Program-made: the position numbers and the translations under genes | From: Amantichitinum ursilacus | GTDB lineage: Bacteria > Pseudomonadota > Gammaproteobacteria > Burkholderiales > Chitinibacteraceae | DNA: 64,000 nucleotides | Assembly: GCF_001294205.1 (NCBI RefSeq) | Contig: NZ_LAQT01000001.1 | Coordinates: forward strand, 248,001-312,000 | Reading direction: 5' to 3' | In this document: in pieces, positions 1-9,764 of the stretch | Position numbering within the stretch: position 1 is the first letter of the stretch | Layout: each line of letters begins with the position of its first letter | The notes under the pieces: model-generated | Told to the model about the DNA's origin: nothing | What the model saw: only the letters and a program-made list of their open reading frames with translations | The model's database searches: none

Positions 1-273
1 GGCGATACCGAAGTCGAGCGCATCGCCACTGCATTGCCCGTTACCTTGGAGCGCGACCGCAAACGCATGCTGTTGCTGGTGCGCGCGGCCATCTTGCGGC
101 CCGGGCTGATGCTGCTGGACCAGGATATGTGGGGCCATTGCGCGCGCTCTGCCTTATTGCGACCGGTGCTGGATGAACTCAGCGCCAACGCCGCCGTGCT
201 GGTGATCGGCCAGGGCGCGCCCGAGCAGGCATGGGGCCTGCATGATCTGACCCTGACCCCCGAAACAACATGA
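1..273 (+). CDS. MCE/Mla-type ABC transporter ATP-binding protein, C-terminal fragment, degenerate motifs
   Basis: Open at the left edge; the last 90 residues are visible. Position directly before an MCE (MlaD-like) gene and the pattern of the remnant suggest the ATPase subunit of a lipid-transport ABC system. Where MlaF-type ATPases have LSGGM (signature) this protein reads LERDR, and the Walker B stretch is LMLLDQ instead of hhhhDE, so the catalytic glutamate is a glutamine. The usual D-loop is also absent (DMWGH). These changes predict weak or no ATP hydrolysis by this copy. The Walker A region lies outside the window, so full assessment is impossible. The next gene starts 13 bases downstream, consistent with one operon. 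Confidence 0.6.
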   Translation, partial: GDTEVERIATALPVTLERDRKRMLLLVRAAILRPGLMLLDQDMWGHCARSALLRPVLDELSANAAVLVIGQGAPEQAWGLHDLTLTPETT

Positions 274-286
274 ACAAGAATCGACA

Positions 287-1261
287 ATGGCCTTGAAATA
301 TCTGCGGGACACCGATGCCCGTTTTCAGTGGTTGGGCTGGCGCGTGGCGATGTTTATCGCAATCGGGCTGGTGTGCTTTGGCCTGTTGCTGAGCCTGTTG
401 GCGCTGAAGCAGGGCTATTTTGTCAGTCGCACCCGCTTGTCGTTTGTGGCCGAAAGCGGCAACGGCATGAACAACGGCATGCAGGTGCGCTTGTCCGGTT
501 TCAAGATTGGCGTGGTGGATCAGGTGACGTTGAATGACCAGGCCAAAGTGGATGTGGAAATGCTGATCGACGACAAGTATCTGAAGTGGGTCAAGCCCGA
601 TTCGGTGGCATTGCTGCAGCAGGATGGCTTGCTGGGCGATCATTACATTGAAGTGGCGGGCGGCACGCCCGGCGCCGCGCCGATCAAGGAAGGCGGCAAG
701 CTGGTGTTTGCGCCCGCGATGGGCTTGCCGGAGATTGCGGCGGATTTGCGTCAGCGCACCATCCCGATTATCGATTCGGTGCATGAGACGCTGGATTATG
801 TGAATGACCCGAAAGGCGATATCCGCGGCACGCTGGCCAATGTGCAGGCGTTTTCGGCCGAACTGCGTGAGACCCGCAAAACGCTGGATCAGGTACTGGT
901 TAATCTGGAGCACGTCAGCAAAAACGAACTGCCCGCCACCCTGGTGGCCAGCACCGATGCCGCGCGCCAGGCGCAATCGGTACTGAACAAAGCCGATCAG
1001 GTGGCGTCCGAAGTGGCGGCGCATGCGCCTGAAATCGTCGCCCATGCCAATACGGCCGCCAGTGAAGTGGCGCATATCACCACCACCACGCGCGAAGCCG
1101 TCGACCAGGCCGCGCCGCGCTTGCCGGGCCTGGTGCGTAACGCCGATGCGCTGGTGCAAACCGGTACCGAACTGGCCAATGGCGCCAGCCGTAGCTGGCC
1201 GTTTAACAAGTGGATGAGCGCGCCCGACGCGTCCGCGCCGATGCCCGATAGCCGCCAATGA
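287..1261 (+). CDS. MCE domain protein (MlaD family lipid transporter component)
   Basis: A 324-residue protein with one N-terminal membrane helix (about residues 18-40) followed by an MCE domain (about 45-125) that includes the typical LSGFKIGVVDQV stretch and LLGDHYIEV. The rest (about 150-300) is a long, probably coiled-coil helical segment rich in Ala, Glu and Thr. Such proteins are anchored in the inner membrane and form hexameric rings that bind phospholipids for transport between inner and outer membranes with an MlaE/MlaF ABC core. It lies just after the ATPase fragment and its stop overlaps the start of the next lipoprotein (ATGA). Family assignment is firm; the substrate is not shown by the sequence. 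Confidence 0.88.
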   Translation: MALKYLRDTDARFQWLGWRVAMFIAIGLVCFGLLLSLLALKQGYFVSRTRLSFVAESGNGMNNGMQVRLSGFKIGVVDQVTLNDQAKVDVEMLIDDKYLKWVKPDSVALLQQDGLLGDHYIEVAGGTPGAAPIKEGGKLVFAPAMGLPEIAADLRQRTIPIIDSVHETLDYVNDPKGDIRGTLANVQAFSAELRETRKTLDQVLVNLEHVSKNELPATLVASTDAARQAQSVLNKADQVASEVAAHAPEIVAHANTAASEVAHITTTTREAVDQAAPRLPGLVRNADALVQTGTELANGASRSWPFNKWMSAPDASAPMPDSRQ

Positions 1262-2082
1262 AGCGCCTCGTTCCCGTTCTTCTATTAATACTGACCGCCT
1301 GCGCCAGTCAGCCCGCGCCGGTGCAACCTGCTGCGGTTAAACAATACAACGCACATGCGGTGGCGGCGCAACGCGCGGCCATGACAGGCGCGTGGGCTGA
1401 TGCCGCCGCGCAATGGCAAGAGGCGCTGTTGCTGAGCGCCGCTGTGGATGATTGGGCCGGGCAGGGTGAAGCAAGGCTGGGATTGGCCAACGCCCAGGTT
1501 GAACTGACGCAACGGGATGCCGCACGCCAGACCATCGCGCCGATGCCGGGGCAAATGCTGTTCCCGCGTTTGCAACGCAGCCGCGCCCATTACCAGTTGG
1601 CCTTGCTGGGCCTGCCAGATACGCACGCCGCAGCGGACCACGTGCAGCAGGCGCGCGCGCTTTGCGATGCGCCGTGCGGATTGACGCCGTGGTTCGATAA
1701 TCTGGATGCGCGCATTGCACTGGCCGAGCAAGACGGACCGCGCGCGGCAGCGTTGGCCTCCGCTGTGACCGCGCAAGCGGACGCGCCTGCATCCGAGCGC
1801 GCGCATGGCTGGCGGCTGCTGGCGGAGGCGCAATTGCAACAAGATCAGGGCGAAGCCGCTTGGGCATCGCTGCAATCGGCGCTGACGCTGGACCGGCAAC
1901 TGGCTGTGCCGGCGTGGCTGGCTGATGACTTTGCCCTGCAGGTGCGTATCGGCCAGCAGCTCAAGCGTGCCGATGTGCGGGTGGATGGCCAGGCACGGCT
2001 GGACAGTGTGTGCGCCGCGGTCAGTGCGCCCGCATGTGCGACACGGCCGGTTGAACGGCAAGCCGGGCTTGAGGCGAAGTAA
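1258..2082 (+). CDS. lipoprotein, probably auxiliary to the MCE transport system
   Basis: 274 residues. The N-terminus is a short lipoprotein signal ([17 protein letters not shown]) with lipobox LTAC, so the mature protein should start at Cys15 and be lipid-anchored, probably in the outer membrane. The body is Ala/Gln-rich and helical with repeated AxAxxxWxxALxL patterns suggestive of TPR-like helical pairs, but I recognise no named family. It overlaps the MCE gene by four bases (ATGA), so the two are translationally coupled. MCE operons often end in an outer-membrane lipoprotein (PqiC-type in pqiABC); this one does not look like PqiC by eye. The function is inferred from position only. Confidence 0.7.
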   Translation: MKRLVPVLLLILTACASQPAPVQPAAVKQYNAHAVAAQRAAMTGAWADAAAQWQEALLLSAAVDDWAGQGEARLGLANAQVELTQRDAARQTIAPMPGQMLFPRLQRSRAHYQLALLGLPDTHAAADHVQQARALCDAPCGLTPWFDNLDARIALAEQDGPRAAALASAVTAQADAPASERAHGWRLLAEAQLQQDQGEAAWASLQSALTLDRQLAVPAWLADDFALQVRIGQQLKRADVRVDGQARLDSVCAAVSAPACATRPVERQAGLEAK

Positions 2083-2097
2083 CAATTACGGCATAAT
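2069..2097 (+). promoter_or_regulatory. candidate sigma-70 promoter of rpsB-tsf
   Basis: TTGAGG at 2069-2074 and CATAAT at 2092-2097 are separated by exactly 17 bases, a near-consensus housekeeping promoter overlapping the end of the lipoprotein gene. Transcription would begin near 2104, giving an rpsB leader of about 108 bases. A six-pair hairpin (TTCCGC / GCGGAA, 2104-2120) would then sit at the very 5' end of the message. S2 leaders are autoregulated in some proteobacteria, so this hairpin could have a regulatory role, but that is inference. Confidence 0.6.
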
Positions 2098-2212
2098 CCT
2101 GCGTTCCGCGCTGTGCGGAAAAACTTCCCGGTTCGCCCCTAAGGGTGCGTCAGATTCAATCTGGCGTGTCGCGCGAACGGTAGGCCATAACCCTTATCAA
2201 GGAATTTTTGCA

Positions 2213-2932
2213 ATGTCTATCAGCATGCGTCAAATGCTCGAGGCCGGTGTTCACTTCGGCCACCAAACCCGTTACTGGCACCCGAAGATGGGTCAATACA
2301 TCTTCGGCGCACGCAACAAGATTCACATCATCAACCTGGAAAAAACCCTGCCGCTGTTCGAAGAAGCACTGAAGTACGTGCGTCGTCTGTCGGCAAACAA
2401 GGGCACCGTGCTGTTCGTGGGCACCAAGCGTCAAGCACGCGAAATCCTGGCTGAAGAAGCACAACGCGCCGGCATGCCTTACGTCGACAACCGTTGGTTG
2501 GGCGGCATGCTGACCAACTTCAAGACCGTCAAGCAATCGATCAAGCGTCTGGAAGAGCTGACCGCCATCATCGCTGACGAAAACAACGGCTACGGCAAGA
2601 AAGAACTGCTAACCATCAAGCGCGAAGTTGAAAAGCTCGAGCGCTCGCTGGGCGGTATCAAGGATATGAAGGGTTTGCCGGACGCGCTGTTCGTGATCGA
2701 CACCGGTTACCAACACGGCGCCATCGTCGAAGCCAAAAAACTGGGCATCCCGGTTATCGGCATCGTTGATACCAACAACAATCCAGATGGCATCGATTAC
2801 GTGGTTCCGGGTAACGACGATTCCTCGCGCGCTATCCGTCTGTACGCTCGTGGCGTGGCTGACGCTGTGCTGGAAGGCCGTAACCAGGCTATCCAGGAAG
2901 TGGTTGAAGCTGCGACTGAAGCTCAAGCGTAA
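2213..2932 (+). CDS. rpsB: 30S ribosomal protein S2
   Basis: 239 residues, essentially the standard length for S2. Conserved stretches are visible: [20 protein letters not shown] at the start, the [10 protein letters not shown] block, [15 protein letters not shown] and the [17 protein letters not shown] region. S2 binds the 30S head-platform junction and is needed for S1 to join. The ATG at 2213 is chosen because it matches the family N-terminus and follows AAGGA about nine bases upstream; the frame stays open far upstream, but that part has no S2 similarity. It is followed by tsf, the usual pair, with a hairpin between them. Confidence 0.98.
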   Translation: MSISMRQMLEAGVHFGHQTRYWHPKMGQYIFGARNKIHIINLEKTLPLFEEALKYVRRLSANKGTVLFVGTKRQAREILAEEAQRAGMPYVDNRWLGGMLTNFKTVKQSIKRLEELTAIIADENNGYGKKELLTIKREVEKLERSLGGIKDMKGLPDALFVIDTGYQHGAIVEAKKLGIPVIGIVDTNNNPDGIDYVVPGNDDSSRAIRLYARGVADAVLEGRNQAIQEVVEAATEAQA

Positions 2933-2956
2933 TTAACGCTCGGTAATATCCAGTCG

Positions 2957-2982
2957 AAAAAGGGGCGCAACAGCCCCTTTTT
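2957..2982 (+). terminator. intrinsic terminator or attenuator between rpsB and tsf
   Basis: A perfect 10-pair stem (AAAAAGGGGC at 2957-2966, GCCCCTTTTT at 2973-2982) with a six-base loop ends in a T-run. It would terminate part of the rpsB transcripts. Partial read-through into tsf is a common arrangement and could set the S2:EF-Ts ratio. Confidence 0.8.
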
Positions 2983-3020
2983 CGTAAGTATTCAAAAATC
3001 ATCGAATCAGGAGAAACACC

Positions 3021-3896
3021 ATGGCCGAAATCACCGCGAAGCTGGTAGGCGAACTGCGTGAAATGACTGGCATGGGCATGATGGAGTGCAAAAAAGCACT
3101 CGTCGAAACCCAGGGCGACATCAAAGCTGCTGAAGAGCTGCTGCGGATCAAGTCCGGCAACAAAGCCACCAAGCTGGCTGGCCGTACCGCCGCTGAAGGC
3201 ACCGTTGCTGTTTATATCTCCGACGACAAAAAGCTGGGCGCACTGCTCGAAGTCAACTGTGAAACCGACTTCGTGGCTAAAGATGCCAACTTTGCCGCCT
3301 TCGCTGCGCTGGCAGTGAAAGCTGTTGCCGAATCCAACGTGACCGACATCGACGCCCTGGCTAACGTCAGCGTTGAAGGCGCCACCGTTGAAGAAGCACG
3401 TAAAGCCATCGTGGCCAAGCTGGGCGAAAACATCACCCTGCGCCGTTCGGTGCGTTACGAAACCAACGGCGCGCTGTCCGCTTACCTGCACGGCTCCAAG
3501 ATCGGTGTTCTGATCGCCGTTCAAGGTGGCGACGAGCAACTGGGCAAAGACATCGCCATGCACATCGCGGCCAGCAAGCCGGTTTGCGTGTCGAAGGATC
3601 AAGTGCCGGCCGAACTGCTGGAAACCGAACGCAAGATCTTCTCCGCGCAAGCCGCTGAATCGGGCAAGCCGGCAGAAATCGTCGCCAAGATGGTTGAAGG
3701 CCGTATCACCAAGTACCTGGCCGAAGTGACCCTGCTGGGCCAACCGTTCGTGAAGAACCCCGACCAGACCGTTGAAAAACTGCTGGCCGAGAAGGGCGCC
3801 AAAGTCGACGCATTCACCATGTTTGTGGTTGGCGAAGGCATTGAGAAGAAAGTGGTGGACTACGCAGCTGAAGTCGCTGCTGCCGCCAAGGTCTGA
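3021..3896 (+). CDS. tsf: translation elongation factor Ts
   Basis: 291 residues. EF-Ts is the nucleotide-exchange factor that releases GDP from EF-Tu in the cytoplasm. The N-terminal UBA-like module is clear ([20 protein letters not shown], then CKKALVET), followed by the signature NCETDFVAK that contacts EF-Tu (about residue 80) and the C-terminal VAAMVEGR-like segment (here [16 protein letters not shown]). A strong ribosome binding site (AGGAG) precedes the ATG. Length matches typical betaproteobacterial proteins. It lies downstream of rpsB and upstream of pyrH, a conserved order. Confidence 0.98.
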   Translation: MAEITAKLVGELREMTGMGMMECKKALVETQGDIKAAEELLRIKSGNKATKLAGRTAAEGTVAVYISDDKKLGALLEVNCETDFVAKDANFAAFAALAVKAVAESNVTDIDALANVSVEGATVEEARKAIVAKLGENITLRRSVRYETNGALSAYLHGSKIGVLIAVQGGDEQLGKDIAMHIAASKPVCVSKDQVPAELLETERKIFSAQAAESGKPAEIVAKMVEGRITKYLAEVTLLGQPFVKNPDQTVEKLLAEKGAKVDAFTMFVVGEGIEKKVVDYAAEVAAAAKV

Positions 3897-3972
3897 TCAG
3901 CCTGACAGACAGTCGGGCCCTGCAACCCAGGGCCGGGCTGCGAAAACCGTATCATTCGTCTATGCTCCTTGA

Positions 3973-4845
<873 letters not shown>

Positions 4846-4876
4846 GCTTCTCTGGCATTACCTTACCGTTTTGACA

Positions 4877-4900
4877 GTCGGCGCCTTGCAAGGGGCCGAC
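4877..4900 (+). terminator. hairpin between pyrH and frr, weak terminator or attenuator
   Basis: GTCGGC (4877-4882) pairs with GCCGAC (4895-4900), enclosing the palindrome CCTTGCAAGG with one G-G mismatch between. No T-run follows, so it is more likely an RNA-stability or attenuation hairpin than a strong terminator. Confidence 0.35.
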
Positions 4901-4923
4901 CTTCGCTTTAAAGAGGCTTAGTC

Positions 4924-5481
4924 ATGATCCCCGAGATCAAAAAAGATACCGAAACCAGAATGCAGAAGACGCTGGAAGCGTTGAAGACCGATCTGATGAA
5001 GGTACGTACCGGCCGTGCACACACCGGCTTGCTGGACCATATCCAGGTCGATTACTACGGTTCGCCGGTGCCGGTAAACCAGGTCGCCAATATTTCGCTG
5101 GCCGATGCGCGCACGATCAGCGTGCAGCCGTACGAAAAGAACATGATCAGCAAGGTCGAAAAAGCGATTCGCGATTCCGACCTGGGCCTGAACCCGGCCA
5201 CCAACGGTGACCAGATTCGTGTGCCGATGCCGATGCTGACCGAAGAGCGCCGGAAAGACCTGATCAAGGTGGTGCGCACCGAGGCCGAAGGTGCGCGTGT
5301 ATCCACGCGTAACATCCGTCGCGATGCCAACAACGATCTGAAGAACATGCTCAAGGATAAAGAGATTTCGGAAGACGACGAGCGCCGTGGCCAGGAAGAA
5401 GTGCAGAAACTGACCGACCGCTTTATCGCCGAGATCGACAAGGCGTTGGCCGAGAAAGAAAAAGAGTTGATGACCGTCTGA
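4924..5481 (+). CDS. frr: ribosome recycling factor
   Basis: 185 residues, exactly the usual length. With EF-G it splits post-termination ribosomes. The conserved N-terminal helix ([19 protein letters not shown]), the [11 protein letters not shown] segment, [12 protein letters not shown] and the RR-RRDAN block (here [13 protein letters not shown]) are all present, and the C-terminal helix ends in KEKELMTV. The ATG follows AGAGG. Order pyrH-frr-uppS is standard. Confidence 0.97.
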   Translation: MIPEIKKDTETRMQKTLEALKTDLMKVRTGRAHTGLLDHIQVDYYGSPVPVNQVANISLADARTISVQPYEKNMISKVEKAIRDSDLGLNPATNGDQIRVPMPMLTEERRKDLIKVVRTEAEGARVSTRNIRRDANNDLKNMLKDKEISEDDERRGQEEVQKLTDRFIAEIDKALAEKEKELMTV

Positions 5482-5484
5482 TTA

Positions 5485-5522
5485 CGGCCACCGCAGCGGC
5501 GGCTTTCCAGCAATGGTGGCCG
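5485..5522 (+). terminator. hairpin after frr, possible terminator
   Basis: CGGCCACC (5485-5492) can pair with GGTGGCCG (5515-5522); a GCGGCGGC stretch inside the loop can also pair with GGCCGCCG as an alternative. CCGTTTTG follows. It overlaps the leader of uppS, so full termination is unlikely. Confidence 0.4.
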
Positions 5523-5563
5523 CCGTTTTGTATCAAAACCTGAAGTTTGTTCCGAGGTGCGGG

Positions 5564-6325
5564 TTGGGTATTTTTCGCAGTTCAACGGTAGACACGCCGC
5601 AAGATGTCGCCACTGTGCCCGAGCACATTGCCGTCATCATGGATGGCAACGGGCGCTGGGCCAAACAGCGGCTGATGCCGCGCGTATTTGGCCATAAAAA
5701 AGGCGTGGAAGCGCTGCGCCGCGCAGTGCGCGCGTGCGATACGCTGGGCGTGAAATATCTGACCGTGTTTGCATTCAGCAGCGAAAACTGGCGCCGCCCC
5801 GCGGACGAAGTCTCGTTCCTGATGAGTTTGTTCTTGCGCGTGTTGCAGTCCGAAATCGACCGCATGCACGAAAACGGCATCCGTCTGAAGATTGTGGGCG
5901 ACCGCACCCACTTTTCCGCCGAGCTGGTCACGATGATCGAAGCCGCCGAAAGCCGCACCGCAGGCAATACCGGCGTGACGCTGTCGATTGCTGCGGATTA
6001 CGGTGGACGTTGGGATGTGCTGCAGGCCACGCACCGCCTGCTGGCCGATCGCCCTGATCTGGCCACGCGTTTTACTGAAGCCGATATGGCGCCGTACTTT
6101 GCGATGTCGTACGCGCCCGAGCCTGATCTGTTTATCCGCACCGGGGGCGAGCGGCGCATCAGCAACTTTTTGCTGTGGCACCTGGCCTATACCGAACTGT
6201 ATTTCACCGATATGTTGTGGCCCGATTTTGATCAGGCCGCCATCGAAACCGCCATTGACTGGTATCGCGGCCGCGAGCGTCGTTTTGGCCGTATCAGCGA
6301 ACAACTGCAAAGCGTAACGCCCTGA
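5564..6325 (+). CDS. uppS: di-trans,poly-cis-undecaprenyl-diphosphate synthase
   Basis: Makes the C55 undecaprenyl diphosphate carrier used for peptidoglycan and LPS. The signature HIAVIMDGNGRWAKQR (with catalytic Asp), the FAFSSENWRRP block and RTGGERRISNFLLW near the C-terminus are all present. I chose the TTG at 5564 as start because GAGG lies six bases upstream and the resulting N-terminus (MGIFRSSTV) resembles betaproteobacterial relatives. This gives 253 residues, the family norm. An in-frame ATG at 5513 would add 17 residues without a clear ribosome site. The stop is followed one base later by cdsA. Confidence 0.95.
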   Translation: MGIFRSSTVDTPQDVATVPEHIAVIMDGNGRWAKQRLMPRVFGHKKGVEALRRAVRACDTLGVKYLTVFAFSSENWRRPADEVSFLMSLFLRVLQSEIDRMHENGIRLKIVGDRTHFSAELVTMIEAAESRTAGNTGVTLSIAADYGGRWDVLQATHRLLADRPDLATRFTEADMAPYFAMSYAPEPDLFIRTGGERRISNFLLWHLAYTELYFTDMLWPDFDQAAIETAIDWYRGRERRFGRISEQLQSVTP

Positions 6326-6326
6326 C

Positions 6327-7133
6327 ATGCTGCTAACCCGAGTCATTACCGCGCTGATCCTGATTCCCGTGGTGCTGGCCGCCCTGTTTTTGCTGGGTGC
6401 GCCGGGCTGGGCCGCGTTTGCCGCCATTGTGACTGCGCTGGGCGCCTGGGAGTGGGGCGCGCTGTGCGGTTACCGCATGCCGGCCCGCGTGGCGCTGGGT
6501 GTGCTGGTCGGCGCGCTGGTGATGGCATTGTCGCCGGGCCAGACCTTTGTGTTTCATGCGCCGTGGCTGTGGCCTACGCTGGCTGCCGCCAGTGTGTTCT
6601 GGTTTGTGATTGCGCCGTTGTGGCTGCGCAAGCGCTGGACCTTGCGAAGCACGCTGGCCAACGGTGCGTTGCCGGGCGTGCTGCTGCTGGTTGCGGCCGG
6701 CCTGGCTCTGATTACCTTGCGCGCCGAAGCTGGCCCGTTGCCCTTGCTGTTGGTGATGGCGATTGCATGGGTGGCTGATACGGCCGCGTATTTCTCCGGC
6801 AAAGCCTTCGGTAAGCACAAGCTGGCACCCGCCATCAGTCCGGGCAAAACCTGGGAAGGCGTCGCGGGCGCGCTGGTCGGCATTACTATCTATGCGCTGG
6901 TGCTGGGCGCTTTTACCACGCTGCCCTTGTGGAAGCTGGTATTCGCCGCCTGGGCGCTGACCGCGGTTTCGATTGTGGGCGACCTCATGGAATCGTTGTT
7001 CAAGCGCCAGGCCGGTATCAAAGACAGCAGCCAGTTGCTGCCGGGCCACGGTGGCGTGCTTGATCGCGTCGACAGTCTGCTTGCCATCCTGCCCATCGCC
7101 GCCTTGCTCTGGCCCTGGCTGATCCAGCATTAA
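6327..7133 (+). CDS. cdsA: phosphatidate cytidylyltransferase (CDP-diglyceride synthase)
   Basis: 268 residues with several hydrophobic membrane segments. It converts phosphatidic acid and CTP to CDP-diacylglycerol, the branch point for phospholipids, in the inner membrane. The C-terminal family signature is evident: [24 protein letters not shown], then [18 protein letters not shown] and [13 protein letters not shown] with the catalytic acidic residues. It starts one base after the uppS stop, so it is tightly coupled. Confidence 0.95.
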   Translation: MLLTRVITALILIPVVLAALFLLGAPGWAAFAAIVTALGAWEWGALCGYRMPARVALGVLVGALVMALSPGQTFVFHAPWLWPTLAAASVFWFVIAPLWLRKRWTLRSTLANGALPGVLLLVAAGLALITLRAEAGPLPLLLVMAIAWVADTAAYFSGKAFGKHKLAPAISPGKTWEGVAGALVGITIYALVLGAFTTLPLWKLVFAAWALTAVSIVGDLMESLFKRQAGIKDSSQLLPGHGGVLDRVDSLLAILPIAALLWPWLIQH

Positions 7134-7177
7134 TCGCCCGGTTGTTTCCGCGGCGCTCTAGAAAACTACGGCAATCC

Positions 7178-8386
7178 ATGACCGCACCGACCCTCAGAAC
7201 ACTCACCGTCCTTGGCGCCACTGGCAGCATTGGCGTCAATACGCTCGATGTAGTGGCCCGCCATCCCGACCAATATCGCGTGTTTGCCATCAGTGGCGCC
7301 ACGCAACTGGATCGGTTGCTGGAACAATGCAAACAGTTTGCGCCGCGTTACGCTGTGGTGCTAACCGAGCAATCCGCCGAAACCTTGCGTGGCATGGTGC
7401 GCGCTGCGGGGCTCGAAACCGAAGTGTTGTGTGGCGAAGCCGCGCTCGAACAAGTGGCCTGCGCGCCGGAAGTCGATACCGTCATGGCCGCCATCGTGGG
7501 TGCGGCCGGGATGAAGCCGACACTGGCCGCGGCGCAATGCGGCAAGCGCGTGTTATTGGCCAACAAAGAAACGCTGGTGCTGGCGGGCAAGCTGTTTATG
7601 GATGCCGTCACCGCTGCAGGCGCAGAACTGCTGCCGATCGATAGCGAACACAACGCCATCTTCCAGGTACTGCCGCGTGCGCATCGCGAACATCCGTATC
7701 ACGGCACGCTGCAACAAGCCGGTGTGCGCCGGATTCTGCTAACCGCTTCAGGTGGCCCGTTCCGTACCCGTCCGTTGGAAACGTTGGCCGCCATCACTCC
7801 CGAAGAAGCGGTGCGCCATCCCAACTGGTCGATGGGTCGCAAGATTTCGGTGGATTCGGCCACCATGATGAACAAAGGCCTTGAGGTCATCGAGGCGCAC
7901 TGGTTGTTTAATGCCCGCCCTGATGAAATCACGGTAGTAGTGCATCCGCAGAGCATCGTGCATTCGATGGTCGAATACGTAGATGGCTCGGTACTGGCCC
8001 AATTGGGCGCGCCCGACATGCGTACGCCGATCGCCTATGGCATGGCCTATCCGCAGCGCGTGGAATCGGGCGTCGAAAAACTCGACCTGTTTAAAGTAGG
8101 GCGCCTCGATTTCGAGGAGCCTGATCTCAAGCGCTTTCCATGTCTGCGGCTGGCGTTTGAAGCGTTGCGCCAGGGTGGCCCGGCTACCGCAATCGCCAAC
8201 GCCGCCAACGAAGTCGCGGTAGCTGCTTTCCTCGATCATCAACTGGACTGGAATGGCATTCCGGCGTTAATCGAACACACGCTCGGCGTGTGCTGCAGCA
8301 ATGCCAGCGACGCCTCCATCGATCTGCTGTTGCAAGCCGACGCGCACGCGCGCGAAGTGGCGCAACAGTGGCTGCGCGAGCGCTAA
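7178..8386 (+). CDS. dxr: 1-deoxy-D-xylulose 5-phosphate reductoisomerase
   Basis: 402 residues, typical for Dxr (IspC), the second enzyme of the MEP isoprenoid pathway, which reduces and rearranges DXP with NADPH. Visible motifs: LGATGSIG (NADPH fold), [11 protein letters not shown], the metal site [10 protein letters not shown] and [18 protein letters not shown]. The ATG at 7178 fits the family N-terminus; an in-frame TTG at 7142 would add 12 unconserved residues. It supplies isopentenyl precursors to uppS two genes upstream. rseP begins four bases after its stop. Confidence 0.97.
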   Translation: MTAPTLRTLTVLGATGSIGVNTLDVVARHPDQYRVFAISGATQLDRLLEQCKQFAPRYAVVLTEQSAETLRGMVRAAGLETEVLCGEAALEQVACAPEVDTVMAAIVGAAGMKPTLAAAQCGKRVLLANKETLVLAGKLFMDAVTAAGAELLPIDSEHNAIFQVLPRAHREHPYHGTLQQAGVRRILLTASGGPFRTRPLETLAAITPEEAVRHPNWSMGRKISVDSATMMNKGLEVIEAHWLFNARPDEITVVVHPQSIVHSMVEYVDGSVLAQLGAPDMRTPIAYGMAYPQRVESGVEKLDLFKVGRLDFEEPDLKRFPCLRLAFEALRQGGPATAIANAANEVAVAAFLDHQLDWNGIPALIEHTLGVCCSNASDASIDLLLQADAHAREVAQQWLRER

Positions 8387-8390
8387 CCCC

Positions 8391-9740
8391 ATGAACGGCC
8401 TGGTCGCGGCGCTCTCGTTTATCGTTACACTGGGCATCCTCGTGACCGTGCATGAATTCGGTCACTACTGGGTGGCGCGCCGTTGCGGCGTCAAGGTGCT
8501 GACCTTCTCTATCGGTTTTGGCAAAGCGCTGTACCGTTGGCAGCGCGGCGAAACCACCTGGCAGATTGCCGCCATCCCGCTCGGTGGCTATGTGCGCATG
8601 CTGGATGAGCGCGAATCGCCCGTGCCTGCGGCTGATCTGGATCGCGCCTTCAATCGCCAGCATCCGCTCAAGAAAATGGCTGTGGTCGTGGCCGGTCCGG
8701 CCGCCAATCTGTTGTTGGCGCTCGCGTTTTACTGGGTGCTGTTTATGGTGGGCGTCTCCACGCTGGCCCCGGTGGTGGGCGATGTCGGCGTTGATACCGT
8801 CGCCAGCCATGTCGGCATCCGCGTGGGCGACCGTATCCAGCGCATTGATCAAACGCCGGTGCGCAGCTGGGACGATATCCAGACCGGTTTGCTTGATGCC
8901 GCCAGTCAGGGCAAAAAGTTCTCGGTGTTATTACAGCGTAATGGTGCGGATGTAGCCGTTTCTATCGACCCGGTCGCTTATGGTATCGAGAGCGTCGACG
9001 CCGACACGCTCAACAAGCTGGGCGTGTCCCCGATGCATATCGTGCCGCAGGTGTCCGAGGTGTCGCCGGGCAGTGCGGCCGCGCGTGCGGGCATCCAGCA
9101 AGGTGACCTTTTGCAGAGCCTGAACGGCCAGCCATTAACAGGCTGGAGCATGTTGCAGCATCAGCTTGCCCAAAGCGCCGGCGCCCCCTTGCGCATTGGT
9201 TTGCTGCGCCACGGTCAGCAAGTTGAGGTGACGGCGCACCCGGATGTGGTAACGGAAAAAGGTAAACAAATCGGGCGCTTGGGCGTCGCACCCACGCCGG
9301 ACGAAAAACAATGGGCCAGTCAGCAAATGAAGTTGCGCTATGGCCCGGTAGCGGCATTGGGTGAGGCTGTCAATAAGGCCTGGCAAACCATCCGGCTGAA
9401 CGGCGTGCTGTTTGGCCGCATGATCACCGGCCACGTTTCGGCCAGCCAGGTAGGTGGACCGCTGACGATTGCCAAGATGGCAGGGCAAAGCGCACAGGCC
9501 GGACTGGAGCCATTTATCGATACATTGGCGCTGGTCAGTTTGAGTCTGGCGATACTTAACCTGTTACCTGTGCCCCTGCTTGATGGCGGGCATTTGATGT
9601 ATCATGCTGCCGAACTGTTGACCGGACGACCGGTGTCCGCCACAGTGGAAGCAGTCGGCATGCGGTTGGGCCTCCTCTTTCTTGCCGGCTTGATGGCGCT
9701 CGCGCTGTATAACGATTTCTACCGACTCATAACTGGCTGA
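8391..9740 (+). CDS. rseP: RIP metalloprotease RseP (site-2 protease)
   Basis: 449 residues. This inner-membrane zinc protease cuts anti-sigma factor RseA after DegS and clears signal peptides. The zinc motif HEFGH lies at residues 21-25 in the first membrane helix, followed by FSIGFGK. Two PDZ-like periplasmic domains occupy the middle (about 110-280, one ending VSPGSAAARAGIQQGD). The C-terminal NLLPVPLLDGG carries the third zinc ligand Asp. The ATG at 8391 gives the canonical N-terminus; upstream in-frame codons belong to dxr in another frame. Neighbour bamA is the usual partner. Confidence 0.96.
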   Translation: MNGLVAALSFIVTLGILVTVHEFGHYWVARRCGVKVLTFSIGFGKALYRWQRGETTWQIAAIPLGGYVRMLDERESPVPAADLDRAFNRQHPLKKMAVVVAGPAANLLLALAFYWVLFMVGVSTLAPVVGDVGVDTVASHVGIRVGDRIQRIDQTPVRSWDDIQTGLLDAASQGKKFSVLLQRNGADVAVSIDPVAYGIESVDADTLNKLGVSPMHIVPQVSEVSPGSAAARAGIQQGDLLQSLNGQPLTGWSMLQHQLAQSAGAPLRIGLLRHGQQVEVTAHPDVVTEKGKQIGRLGVAPTPDEKQWASQQMKLRYGPVAALGEAVNKAWQTIRLNGVLFGRMITGHVSASQVGGPLTIAKMAGQSAQAGLEPFIDTLALVSLSLAILNLLPVPLLDGGHLMYHAAELLTGRPVSATVEAVGMRLGLLFLAGLMALALYNDFYRLITG

Positions 9741-9764
9741 TTCCGCCAGAATCCGATCCGACAC

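Noticed and set aside
1925-2212. In-frame upstream extension of rpsB
   Set aside because: It runs through the lipoprotein gene and the rpsB promoter and has no S2 similarity; ATG 2213 with AAGGA is the clear start.
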